Assembly: GCA_951213105.1 (NCBI GenBank) | Contig: OX578153.1 | Location: 57,706,520 to 57,770,519 of the forward strand | Length of the DNA: 64,000 nucleotides | Source of the DNA: Amaurobius ferox | Lineage: Eukaryota; Arthropoda; Arachnida; Araneae; Amaurobiidae | Direction of reading: 5' to 3' | Part shown: positions 34,489 to 46,869 of the stretch, one piece after another | Layout of the letters: every line of letters starts with the position of its first letter | Position numbering within the stretch: position 1 is the stretch's first letter | Program-made: the position numbers and the translations under genes | Notes under the pieces: generated by a model | Databases searched by the model: none | Told to the model about the DNA's origin: nothing | The model's input: the letters and a program-made list of their open reading frames with translations, nothing else

Positions 34489-35084
34489 GTTCATTTGGTT
34501 CTAGAGTATAATTATCCAAGCTGAGTGGGGGTTACGGCGCGATTCCAGAATACAAAAGTCGCAGTATGTGAAAGAATTGGTGCTTCGTATGCCAATTGCG
34601 AACGTGATAATAAGAATATATGAATGAATTCTCGAAATAATTCATATAACCTGTAGAAGATTACGATTGACAATTGTATGTTTAATCGCTGTTAAGATTT
34701 AGACTGTTACTTATAGTTTAGACAACATCAGTTGATTAGTTTTGCTCTGGTTAGAGCTTTTCAGAACTAAATAGCCTTCAATTGCATTGGCGAAAATAAA
34801 TCGACTATGGCTCTAGTCCGATGGAGCTAAAGTGGTATAGTGCGAATAGCGTTTTGTAAAATAAAAATCCAATGAAATTCTATAAGTTTATTGGTTGTTT
34901 TTAGTCTCATTTGTCTTGTTTTCAACATATATTATGGGCCTATGGGAACTATATATAGACTGTAAAGCATTTGCAACCTTTGCTCGTTTTTTTTTTAGCT
35001 ACTTTGTTGATAATTTCAGCAAAGTATCAGAAAATCTGCAATTACAGGCGTACATAAAAATTTCAGCTTCGTTTCAGAAATATT
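31312..35084. other. AT-rich stretch, no gene supported
   Basis: Contains a duplicated motif around 33590-33790 and 34020-34215 (TTTTGAACTCAAAATGAA..., AACAAGTTAAAACATTTCAC-like, CATTTTCGTTTTCTTTA), an old repeat pair about 430 bp apart; the 106-codon ORF at 33873-34193 lies on this repeat. A (TA) tract sits at 34456-34484. Confidence 0.4.
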
Positions 35085-36892
<1,808 letters not shown>

Positions 36893-37164
36893 TATCATAA
36901 CTATCAGTAACCTTACTCCCCATTACGGACAGCTGATTCGACTGAAACTTTCAGAAACTTGCTTGCAGACGTTTAACAGTTTAACTGAAACAACTTCTAA
37001 ATTGCAAGCGAATCTATACATGTTCTATAGCGCGGAATAGATTTTACTGGATTTGATGTAAGTTATAATCATTATATTTCGAAAACTAAGATCCAGATTC
37101 GAAATGTAATTACCTATCCTTGTTAAGCTTTCAAAGTGCCACAACAACTTACTCTTTCACTGGT

Positions 37165-37250
37165 GCCACAACTTACTTTAGCACTTTTAATTTTCGAAGT
37201 ATACTCTGCATATACATCGAAAATTAAAAGTGCTGGAGAAAGTTGTGTAC
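37165..37250. repeat. Short inverted repeat
   Basis: AGCACTTTTAATTTTCGA near 37179 is inverted at TCGAAAATTAAAAGTGCT near 37216-37233, and pairing continues weakly outward. Could be a tiny MITE; no target duplication is clear. Confidence 0.6.
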
Positions 37251-37465
37251 TCATTACAAATTTAAAAAACTGGAATTTTTCGATTTTCTTCAAATTGATG
37301 ATTGCTGTAAAACTATAAGAGTTTTGTAAATACAAATTATTGATCTAGAAACTAGATTTCCTATTGAAAATTTTTGTCCCTTACGGTCTATATCTATGCT
37401 CCACAGTTTTGAAGATATTTTGAGTGAAAATAAGGAAGTTAAAGCAAAAACTTACCTTTACAGCA

Positions 37466-37815
37466 AAGATCGTCACATGTGTGACAGTGACTTTGTAGTC
37501 ACGTGACACCTGTGTCACAATGTGACATCATTTTGGGACTTCTATCCGACTTTACGTATTATTAACTTTGTAACTTCTTTGTGACTATATTCTGTGACGT
37601 TTCCACAATTTAATTAACACGTAACAATGTGACGATATTACAATGACAATTACAATGTGACGTCACAAACAAGTTAATATGCGACGTCACAAACGACTAT
37701 GATAATGACCAAAATGACTTCGCTATGACCTCAATACCTCAATATGACATTGCTAAGACGTTCTGTGACGTCCCAAAGTCACAGTGTGACGTAAATCTTA
37801 CGTCACTGTGAAAAA
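37466..37815. repeat. Cluster of GTGAC/GTCAC words
   Basis: About 350 bp with well over a dozen GTGAC or GTCAC pentamers, including three TGACGTCA-like or GTGACGTCAC-like palindromes (37658-37690, 37773-37810). Spacing is irregular. Confidence 0.6.
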
Positions 37816-38717
37816 AAATGCTGTTAGAGTAGCAAGGACAATCCCTGTAACTCGCTCAGCGATTCAAGAGGTTTTACCCCCTTTCCTGCTGGGGCTCGCT
37901 TAGTGAGCTGTTTTAAACGAAACTAAAGTTTAAATCGATAAACGGTTTGTCTCAGCTTATGCATCTATCATTTTTCTACAAATGTACCAAATTTCATATT
38001 TCTGTATGCTATAATTTTGCGGTACATACGAGACAGAGAAACTAGAGGGACGACCCTAAACTGAAGAAAAATTTTAACTTCAGAAGTGCATAAAGTAAAA
38101 TAACTCATAAACTACATAAAAACTTAAAAACAAAGATTACGTCCTGCAAAAATTCAACTATGTAGGTACATGTCTGCAAAAATTCGTGGTCTTATTATTG
38201 TTAGTCTGTCCAGGTAGAGAACTCGCATCTCAAATAATCTTTCTTTGACTTTGACATCAAAGATTTCGTAAACTATCTAGTCTATTTTAAGTTTATATCA
38301 AAAAGTGGTTTATTTCATAGTCTTCCTCTGATATTTCTCTATAAATGTAGAGTGCCAAATTTTGTATCTTTGTGTGCTATTGTTTTTGCGGTACGATATA
38401 GGGTAATTGGCAATCAGCGGCGGCGCCAGCTACTTTTTTTAGTAGAGAGATATATTTATCGCCTTCCCTTCGTTCGTTCCTATTGACGATTTTCATTCAT
38501 TAGACAATGTTCTACAGCTTTGTAATTGGCTTTTTTCTTCTATCTCAACTTGTTGCTAGGTTTGTTAACGTAACTGCTGGCCGTTCTCTGCTAGCCGTGC
38601 TGCCATCACTTTTATTCGATTGGTCAGAAGCATTTTACTACAGATAGACCTTTCGTTACAGTCATGGAACTTTTCTTATAAAGTTATTGGGGTACTTTAG
38701 AACTTTCCTAAGAACGA
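37816..38717. other. Unassigned sequence
   Basis: Wording around 37964-38040 (ATCATTTTTCTACAAATG..., ...GCGGTAC) recurs diverged at 38320-38400, an old ~360 bp duplicate. No gene. Confidence 0.4.
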
Positions 38718-39193
38718 AACTATCGAAATCTATTAAACGAAACTATCGAAATCTGCTGAAGGAGAATATCGAAATCTATTGAACGAAGCTATCGAAATCT
38801 ATTGAATGAAACTATCGAAATCTAATGAACGAAGCTATCGAAATCTATTGAATGAAACTATGGAAATCTAATAAACGAAACTATAGAAATTTAATGAACG
38901 AAACAATCGAAATCTATTGAACGCAGCTATCGAAATCTATTGAATGAAACTAACGAAATCTGCTGAACGAGGATATCGAAATCTATTGAACGAAGCTATC
39001 GAAATCTATTGAATGAAACTATCGAAATCTAATGAACGAAACTATCGAAATCTATTGAACGAAGCTATCGAAATCTGTTGAATAAAACTATCGAAATCTA
39101 ATGAACGAAGCAATCGAAATCTATTGAATGAAACTATAGAAATCTAATGAACGAAACTATCGAAATCTATTGAACGAAACTACCGAAATCTGA
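38718..39193 (+). repeat. 23-bp minisatellite, about 20 copies
   Basis: Unit CGAAATCTATTGAACGAAGC plus TAT, with alternating variants (AATGAAACTAT, AACGAAACTAT, CTAATGAAC). Confidence 0.93.
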
Positions 39194-39956
39194 ACTTGCT
39201 ATGCAATTAAAAATAAATAGAGCGCGGATTTATATTTTTCAAATTTATCCATGTAACGCAGATGTTCACATTAAGAAAATATTTAAAAAAAAAATTACCA
39301 ACTCCCTCGGGGGCTTCTGCTGGTCAGAGTCAAAAACTTAAGCTTTATTAGTTTCATAATAAATCTACCATTTACATACATGATTGACTATACAGGCTGG
39401 AATCAACAGTTTAAAGTTTATTCAGATCTTTTTAGGAAAATACCCAAATTCTTCAAAGAAATTACCAAATTGAAGTCTGAGCAAGATTTTGATTGAAAAT
39501 TGATTTAATGAAAGTCAGAGGCACCATATGGAGCATTTATGACGTAATACGCTTAAATATACAATATTCATTTTCAGGCTGTGGCGTTTTTAAAACAAAT
39601 TAATTCAAACAAAGAGATACGTTTGCATTACAAAAGCAAATATATCCACCCGGAAAGGTGTGGCTACGTAACTCCTTCATTTTAATAACCAGTTTAGGCG
39701 CAGATGTAAGCGTGTAACTTGTTCTAAATCGATTATAGTAATGAAGATAGCTTGAAAGGGTTAAAGTCAGTAAAGTTGGATATTCCAAGCAGTGATTTGG
39801 TCTTAAAATCTCATTGTCTGTTTTTTATTACTTTTCTAACAACACAGAGTTTAGTGAAATCTGTTTATGGCGGCCACTCACAAGATCTCAAAAAAGTTTT
39901 TTTTTTCTAGACAGATGATTAATGAATATAGGTCTACGGGGAGGCAAAATTTACAG
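39194..39956. other. Unassigned AT-rich sequence
   Basis: Nothing recognised. Confidence 0.4.
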
Positions 39957-39968
39957 TGAAGCATGTGG

Positions 39969-40333
39969 AAGGGGTGGGGCAGCCTGGTGGTTAGCTCGTG
40001 GGGATTACACTTGGATGATCTGGGTGCAATTTCCGCCTCTTTCCAAGCTGTCCCCGTGTTCATGCTGAGTACCGGCACGTTAAATATGTGGATCCGTAAG
40101 TTCTTCCGAGAGGTTGGTGGTAGAGGAAGAAGGATACGGTCCCTGTGAATGCCGGCTTCACTGAGTTCCGGTCTAAATTGGGTGGCGCTGTCTTGGCCGT
40201 CCAAACAGATACCTCACACCTTCGTAGCTGGCCACACATTAGGCTGCCATAAGCCTTAGGGTTTGGTTTTTGTGGTCAGGGTCTTTTACACCTTCGGGTA
40301 GGTCGGTCAGTCTGGAAGAGGAAAAAGAAGTAA
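39969..40333 (+). mobile_element. SINE-1 relative, diverged copy
   Basis: Shares TTAAATATGTGGATCCGTAA, CTTCCGAGAGGTTGGTGGTA, GATACGGTCCCTGTG and GGCCGTCCAAACAG with SINE-1; the B box is decayed. About 70 extra bases lie before the 3' end (40212-40290). Flanked by TGAAGCATGTGG (39957-39968) and TGAAACATGTGG (40334-40345), a target duplication with one mismatch. Confidence 0.75.
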
Positions 40334-40345
40334 TGAAACATGTGG

Positions 40346-42490
40346 TTACTGCTTCATCTAATTGACCCACCTAAATTCATTATAATGCTTTAATTAATTT
40401 TACAATCCACAATATGAATTTATATTAAAGTAAAACGTCTTTAATTGGGTACTTCTAAAAAGTCGATTGATCCGGAGCTTCACATGAAGAAACTGTGTGG
40501 GTTGGGTTAGTGTAATTCAGATAAGGATATTTAGTAGTAAGGGGTAATTTTGACCAATGCATCAATTTTCATCTGACAGTTTGCACTCGTGGTTTGAAGA
40601 TACTAAGTGGTATTTATTCTTTCTACCAAGTTCCATTTGACCCAGTCTGTTCATTGACGAAATCCGTCAGTCTCTGAGATTTCAGCGATGTTTGAAAGAC
40701 ATTTTAAATCGCATGGACTTGAATTGCATTGGCTAGCCTTGTACAGTAGCGTTTCGAGGTTTCATGAGGCCCCAAGCGAACTTTCATGAAAGGCCTCATC
40801 TCAAAAATAAGTAAAACTTCACAAATTCGAAAATTGGTAATCCGAAAAATTGATTATTCGACAATTTATTTATGTTGTTTTCACAAGCTCAAAAATGAAT
40901 ACGGATTTATTGAAAGACTAACATGTACGTTAGTCTTTTCACTTCAGATACTGACATAGAATTTTGGGCTCCCGGGTGAACAGTATTTTGGAGCCCTTTG
41001 CTTATGATGTAAAAATATTCTGGGGCCTGAAACTACCCTGTATCTTTGGGAAATTCGGCTCTAGTTATATAATAAAACGCACCGTGACGATTATATTATC
41101 ATGATTTTACTATGCTTATCTACACAATCCGATCAAAAAGTTGAAAAGAACAAATGACTAATGATAAAATGCAGAATGATATAGAATGTCGCATGATAAA
41201 CCCATGATCCCATATTTTTCGGGGGTGCGATCTAGAATTTACGTATTTATTTTGGGGGTCAGCCTTTTCGTTTGGCCAGCTGCACTCAGAATAGAAAACA
41301 GGATGTGGGTTAGTTTTCTTTGGATATCACATTTTCACATAAAGATTTAACGTTTGTCCAGTTCGGACGGATCATAAGTCTGGCGGGCTGTTTGAATTAG
41401 TGGCCGAAAGCATATCAGTTTCACAGGGGCTTGAGAAGGGTTTTTTTTTGTTTCTGGAGGTCTAAAGCCAATGGCGATGCTTTGGGATCAAGGGTTAAGA
41501 CCCAGAATCCAACGGGATGTTTGTATGCGCCTCAATGGCGTGTTTTAAAATCTTGGAGAGAGAGAGTTTTCAGAAATTTAAAAAAGGAGCGAGGAGACGG
41601 AACTACGACTCCTTAAAAAGGAGACGTAAAAAGATCGGCTCCTATCCAAAGGAGTGCGAGACCGATGATGGCCTGTGAAGTTCGGTGAGTTACCCATCTG
41701 AGACTTTTTCCTATTATGTACTTTTCGACCTACCTCTCTCTCCGTTTTTATGATGATTAAATATAACTTAGGATAGTGAATCTTAATTTTAATTACCATC
41801 TTTCACATTTTTGTCTGTGAGACTATATATACTTCTGTATTTGTTTATCTTAAATTGGTATTCATCCCATTTGGAATATGGGAAGTTGTGTTTTAAATAA
41901 TTTAAATCAATATTGTGTAAATATTTATATAGTGTAAATAAATTAATGTTTGTAATACACACGACCTGTTTCTTCTTCGCGCTCTAACCGGGCGTGTCCT
42001 AAAAGATGTAGTTACGTCGGGACATAGAATACAAGAAAACATTGGATTATGTATAATGCACTTAAGTCTTTCAAAAAATGTAAGATAAGTCCAGTTTAAA
42101 TAATGTACAAAATTTTGAGGCACTCTGCAATCATGAAGCCCCAAGCGGTGGCTTAGGCTGTTTGGCCTCCGAGACGCCCTTCGCCTTGTATAAAATCGAG
42201 ATGCTTGTAATGAAAATTCTTTATTAATAACTAGCATTTAAGCCTGTACAGGGAAACTAGCATTTTTAGCCTTTAAATTGCAATTGTTTTAATATTTGAT
42301 TCGGGAGGGTTTGGAAAGAAATTTAGACCTTCCCCCTTCCTTTTTGTCCGCTCCTGGGGAAGAAATCAAAAATCCGACTTAATTAGGTTCTGTTTCATGC
42401 TCGATATTGGTAATTTGAGGGACTCCCCCCTCCCCCCCCCCCACGACAACCGTTAGGGCTGTGCTGTTACTGGGGGTTTACAACATGTCC
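40346..42490. other. Unassigned sequence, no gene supported
   Basis: Contains a short perfect inverted repeat (AAAGACTAAC/GTTAGTCTTT, 40913-40938) and GGAG-rich wording at 41585-41665. ORFs at 41431, 41578 and 41902 show no family. Confidence 0.4.
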
Positions 42491-42508
42491 ACAGCGGTCG
42501 CTCCCAGG

Positions 42509-42791
42509 TGCGTGGTAGCCCTGTGGTTAGCGAGCGGGAATTGCACTCGGTAGGCCAGGGTTCGATTCCCTCCTCTGCCAAAACTGCCGCCGTGTTCACG
42601 CGGAGTACGATCACGTTAAACATGTGGATCCGTAAGTCCTTCCGAGAGGTTGGTGGTAGGGGAAGCAGGGTACGGTCCCTGTGGATGCCTCCCCCACTGG
42701 GTTCCGGTCTAAATTGGGTGGCTCTTCCCGGCCGTCCAAACAGCTGCCATGCACCTTTCTGGTAGGTCGGAAGATCTGGGTCTCAACAACA
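42509..42791 (+). mobile_element. SINE-1, complete copy with 18-bp target duplication
   Basis: Head TGCGTGGTAGCCCTGTGG, B box GGGTTCGATTCCC, tail GGGTCTCAACAACAA. Flanks ACAGCGGTCGCTCCCAGG at 42491-42508 and 42792-42809 are identical. Confidence 0.9.
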
Positions 42792-42859
42792 ACAGCGGTC
42801 GCTCCCAGGATTAACGTGCCCTTTAGAAGAGGTGGGTTAATGGAAGTTCTGTTCCGTGG

Positions 42860-43035
42860 TTGATGTTAGGAGTGTTGAAGACCCAGACCGTCTAACTCAT
42901 CCTGAGGACTTGAGCAACTATTTGGACGACCGGGAAAGGATGTTAGGAGTGTGAAAGACCCAGGCCACCTGACTCACCCTAGGGTATGAGCAGCTGGTTG
43001 AGTGGCTGGGATGTTGGAAGTGTGAAACCTTTTAG
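42860..43035 (-). mobile_element. SINE-1 3'-end fragments, reverse, two in tandem
   Basis: GAAGACCCAGACCGTCTAAC and GAAAGACCCAGGCCACCTGA are reversed SINE-1 3' ends, each followed by a reversed TGGACGACCGGGA-like segment. No heads are attached. Confidence 0.6.
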
Positions 43036-44084
43036 TCTTCTGGAGAGTCTGAAAAAATTTAAATTTCTAACTCCCCCCCACCCTCGGGGGAGAGTTAAGT
43101 TGAAAACTTAGCTCCGTTATGTGCTGTCCCGTGTTCGATTATTAAGTCTGCAAAGATTCTGTCTTCTTGTATGCAGGGATTAATGGAAGGTCTACAAAGA
43201 TAAAAACACGTTTGACAACTATTAAATGTGTGGCCACAAAGCAACGGGGGTAAAATACAGACAAGTTATAAAACCAAGTATGAGTACTTACTTCCTTACA
43301 GCTTTCAAATAGGCATTTTACAGCTTTTTTTCGCAGACGGGCTCCTCAAACTGTCGTATACGACTGATTAAATATCTCAGGAACTTTCCGGTACATGCTT
43401 ATCTTCCCTTCCCCTTACGAGAGCGCGGGGGCGGAGGGAAGGACAGCGCTCGCAAAACGTTCTATTCTTCTATTATCGAATCAGGTGCGTGTTTACGCTT
43501 TCCGGATCGTGTTGACTTTTTATCGGAGTGAGGGTTGAGTGATTGTCGAAAGGAAGTTTGTCTGATCTGCCGCCGCACTGTTTGAGCAGATGAGATAAGG
43601 AGGCAATAATGTTGGGATAAATGCTCCGGAATTAATAAACTGATATGGAAACGGAATCGGGGATTTGTAAATTGCAGTAAACTTTTGTAGGGAAGTTTAC
43701 GATCGATAAGAGGAAGACAAATTGCAAAGTCAAGTGGAATTTGCTATAAAACGTTTAGGGTGCGGGAGTTCCATCTGTAATGCGAAGGGAAGATTTCTAA
43801 GATATTATTACGGATCTTTAAATTTCGGGGACTGAAGTATAAGCTATGTGGGCCCTAGGGCCGTACATGGGTGTGGATAACAGATACTACTTGAGTGCAG
43901 AGGGCCGGGCGTAAAGCTTCTCCTCTTGCAATTTGTCTTTTTGGAAGGAGGGAAAGTTAAAGAAATTCACGAGGAGAATAAAGTCAAATATGGAGGGGAG
44001 CCAGTAAAATAGATTTGTAGGGGGGTCCATGATTTGCATGGGCAGTCCTAAAGGCTCCTTGTATGAACAAAAATTTTAATATAT
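43036..44084. other. Mixed sequence, partly GC-rich, no gene supported
   Basis: 43390-43620 is distinctly GC-richer (GAGAGCGCGGGGGCGGAGGG) and not repeated in the window; it could be a promoter or exon, but no ORF or splice pattern supports one. Confidence 0.35.
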
Positions 44085-44290
44085 GTATATATATATATAA
44101 TAATAATAATAATAGTTTGAAATTCCAATGATAGAAAAGTGAAAAGCTGCAACTCGAAAAGCCTAACTTTATAACAAACCTACAAAATAAAAGTGTAAAA
44201 TAGCAAATCTTCAATCAAATGGAAAAAAAAATACAAATTTCGAGTCATCAAGTTAAAGTTATTCAACAAAAAGCAATGATATGGAATCGT
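44085..44290 (-). repeat. Interspersed repeat ending at a microsatellite (copy 2)
   Basis: Reverse-strand relative of 35085-35304; its end abuts TAATAATAATAA and (TA)n at 44080-44113. Confidence 0.7.
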
Positions 44291-44380
44291 TAATGGAAAA
44301 TATATAAAATCCAAGCATTAATGCTATACGCGTGGACAAGGGCTAGGACTAAAAAATGGAATTGCTCACTGAGAACAATT

Positions 44381-44428
44381 GAAAAAATGGAATCGCTTAT
44401 ATATATATAAGCGATTCCATTTTTTCCA

Positions 44429-44515
<87 letters not shown>
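44381..44515. repeat. 46-bp perfect palindrome followed by (TA)n
   Basis: GAAAAAATGGAATCGCTTAT (44381-44400) is inverted to 44426 around a (TA) centre. An (AT)n tract runs from about 44431 to 44515. Confidence 0.9.
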
Positions 44516-44517
<2 letters not shown>

Positions 44518-44521
44518 ATAT

Positions 44522-45066
44522 TAGAGTTGTAACTAGTGGTCATAATTCTTACTCTACTACTGCGAGTAAATTATTACTAAATTATTTAAATGTACTAAAT
44601 AATAATTTACGTTGTTTTAGCAATAACTATCATATTCTAAATAATAGTAAAGAATTAAAAAATAAATTAACATTACTAAGTAAAGTAATAGGATTTCAAA
44701 CTTTTGATTTTAAAGATCTCTGATTTTTATGATGTAATTTTAGCTCTATATAATGCTTATATTACTAATCAGTCTATTCAAACTAAATTTACAAATTTCC
44801 CTAAACTTCTCCACTTTGTTCTTTTCAATAATTATATCTTTGAAGGTAATAATTTATACTTACAAGTCTCAGGGGTTCCACAAGCTGGCTGTAGTAGCAG
44901 TATGTTAGCTAATTTATACCTATATCATTATGAAAAATCCTTTAATTCAACAGATTATAAAATTTACAGATATGTTGATGATCTGATATGTTTAGTATTT
45001 ACTGATAACTATGTCATAGATATAGATTTCTATCTGGATAATTTGGAATTAATACCTAATTAATAC
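44522..45066 (+). pseudogene. Penelope-like reverse transcriptase fragment (RT-2)
   Basis: Coding similarity starts a few bases after the (TA)n: SYSTTASKLLLNYLNVLNNN, ...VIGFQTFDFKDL (motif A, ~44691-44720), then a one-base shift to FYDVILALYNAYITNQ. Motif B is LQVSGVPQAGCSSSMLANLY (~44860-44920) and motif C is YRYVDDLICL (~44968-45000). It ends LELIPN and TAA (45061-45063), where relatives continue. The 5' end is cut at the (TA)n; the 3' end is replaced by a SINE-1 tail. Confidence 0.78.
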
Positions 45067-45068
45067 CG

Positions 45069-45111
45069 AATTCTGGTAGGTCGGACGGTCTGGGTCTCAA
45101 CAACAACAACG
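45069..45111 (+). mobile_element. SINE-1 3' tail fragment
   Basis: CTGGTAGGTCGGACGGTCTG then GGTCTCAACAACAACAAC, only the last ~40 bp of SINE-1, fused directly behind RT-2. Confidence 0.75.
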
Positions 45112-45191
45112 TGATGTACATGAAATATGAATTTGGAATAATAATAATGAAAGAAAAGGACGCGTTATTCGGAAAGGTTCACAATTTATGT

Positions 45192-45196
<5 letters not shown>

Positions 45197-45235
<39 letters not shown>
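45197..45235. repeat. (TA)n tract
   Basis: Uninterrupted (AT)n. Confidence 0.95.
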
Positions 45236-45238
<3 letters not shown>

Positions 45239-45417
45239 TGAAATTTTTAATCAAAAAATATGCATAAACTACGGTAAGTATAAAAAACTCATCTCTCTAG
45301 CATATCTGTTACAAATAAGTAACTATAGACCAAGACTAAGGATAAAAATAAAAGGTAACTTATCACTATAATGGAAAGGGGTTGAGGGGAAGATGAGTAT
45401 ACAAAATTCATAATTAA

Positions 45418-45421
<4 letters not shown>

Positions 45422-45459
<38 letters not shown>
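45422..45459. repeat. (TA)n tract at the 3' border of RT-3
   Basis: Uninterrupted (AT)n. Confidence 0.95.
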
Positions 45460-45461
<2 letters not shown>

Positions 45462-46862
45462 AGAAAGCAAACACGGCGAAAATGGGAAAAGACAATAATA
45501 AATAGCTCAAGATTGAAGATCAAGACATGGAGAAAAATTAACTGAAATTACACAAAAAACAGCGGTTAGTTCGAAATTGCATTCTCGTCAGGACAGCCAT
45601 ATAATTCGAATTAAAACCGATAGAATAGCCATTTTCTGACAATGGCGATAGTATTTACCAATGGACACCATTGGAATTGTCTACTGGCTAGTGGAAGGAC
45701 AAATAATAAAAACCAAGTGAATTATAAACCAGAATTATAAAAAACAGAACTCACAGGCACAGCCACCAAGTGGGAGTCTATATGTTCGCAAGAGAACATT
45801 GGACAGAGCATTTTACATCTCTTCGTCAAAGCGAGCGGACACCGGAATGAATACACTTGAATGAAAAATAATGTGTATGAAGACTTTCAAAAATAGTAAG
45901 CAGTATAGAACACAGGACAAGTGGAAAGTAGTCTTTCAAAAATAGTAAGCAGTATCAGACTCAGGCCTAGTGGTAGGTAGGTGATAAGAACGGGTGAAAT
46001 TCACAAAAAAGTTATCCAATCAAAGATAAATAATGCATTTGTAATATTATTACGTGGTGTATTTGAAATTATTAATAATATTATTTACTTCCGCATAGTG
46101 GTAATTTTGACAAATGCGTTTAAGGTTATTGATGCGGAGTAAGTGAAACTGAGGATCAGAAAGTCGATGTATTCGAAATAGCTGGTTTAAAATGATGTTT
46201 TTAAACAATTGAATATATACGATAGCTGCTTAATAATAGTGAAGTTATAAGAATCTTTTTTATTATATAGATTGGTGATAACGTGATTATTGAGGGTATC
46301 TAAATTTAGGTCTAAATAATTTGCAGTTTGACTAACACTAGGTTCATTAGGGATTAATTCCGAGTTAGAGACGTAAAAATCAATATTAATGGGATAGAAA
46401 TCATCAATGGTAATACAAATAAAGTCGTCAACATATCGATATATAATATATGAATTAGAGTTAAAATAACGTTCATAATAATAACGATATATGTTAGCTA
46501 GAATACTACTACTACATCCCCCTTGAGGTACACCAGATGTTTGTAAATATATGCTATCACCTAGGATCATATAGTTGTTGTATAACACAAAGTGCAATAG
46601 CATAGGAAAGTTTTTGACATTAAATGGAACATAATTGGAAAATTGATAATCATGATAAAGAGAGATAATAACTTTATATAAATCTTTAATATGAATATTA
46701 TTAAATAGGTATTTAAAATCAAAGGCATGGAAACCAAGAATATGTGGGAGCTTGCTAAGGTGATTAACTAAATCAAAACTATTGTTCAATATGAAATAAC
46801 CTGAATTCTTAAATTTAAGAGATTCATTAATTCTATTTAAACAGTTTAGAAAGTGCTTACTA
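45460..46862 (-). mobile_element. Penelope-like element (RT-3) bounded by (TA)n on both sides
   Basis: Reverse-strand segment whose 5' side abuts TATATATATA (46864-46875) and whose 3' side abuts the (TA)n at 45422-45459. It contains the RT coding part and about 570 bp of 3' non-coding sequence, with a hammerhead-like CTGACGAG...TCGAAC motif at 45569-45591. Confidence 0.6.
46030..46862 (-). pseudogene. Penelope-like reverse transcriptase, 3' two-thirds (RT-3)
   Basis: Best preserved RT here: 200 codons from ATG 46789 to 46187 without a stop, preceded in frame by CLNRINESLKFKNSGYFI. Motif A AFDFKYLFNNIHIKDLY, motif B LQTSGVPQGGCSSSILANIY, motif C YRYVDDFICI, then IDFYVSNSELIPNEP, ANYLDLNLD (the FLDL motif) and ITNLYNKKDSYNF (LYxK thumb motif). 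Beyond a one-base shift near 46195 the frame continues as NQLFRIHRLSDPQF, LLRINNLKRICQNY, to about 46030. This order of motifs fits Penelope-like RTs. No GIY-YIG domain is seen behind it, so the copy is endonuclease-lacking or truncated. Confidence 0.78.
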
Positions 46863-46869
46863 CTTATAT

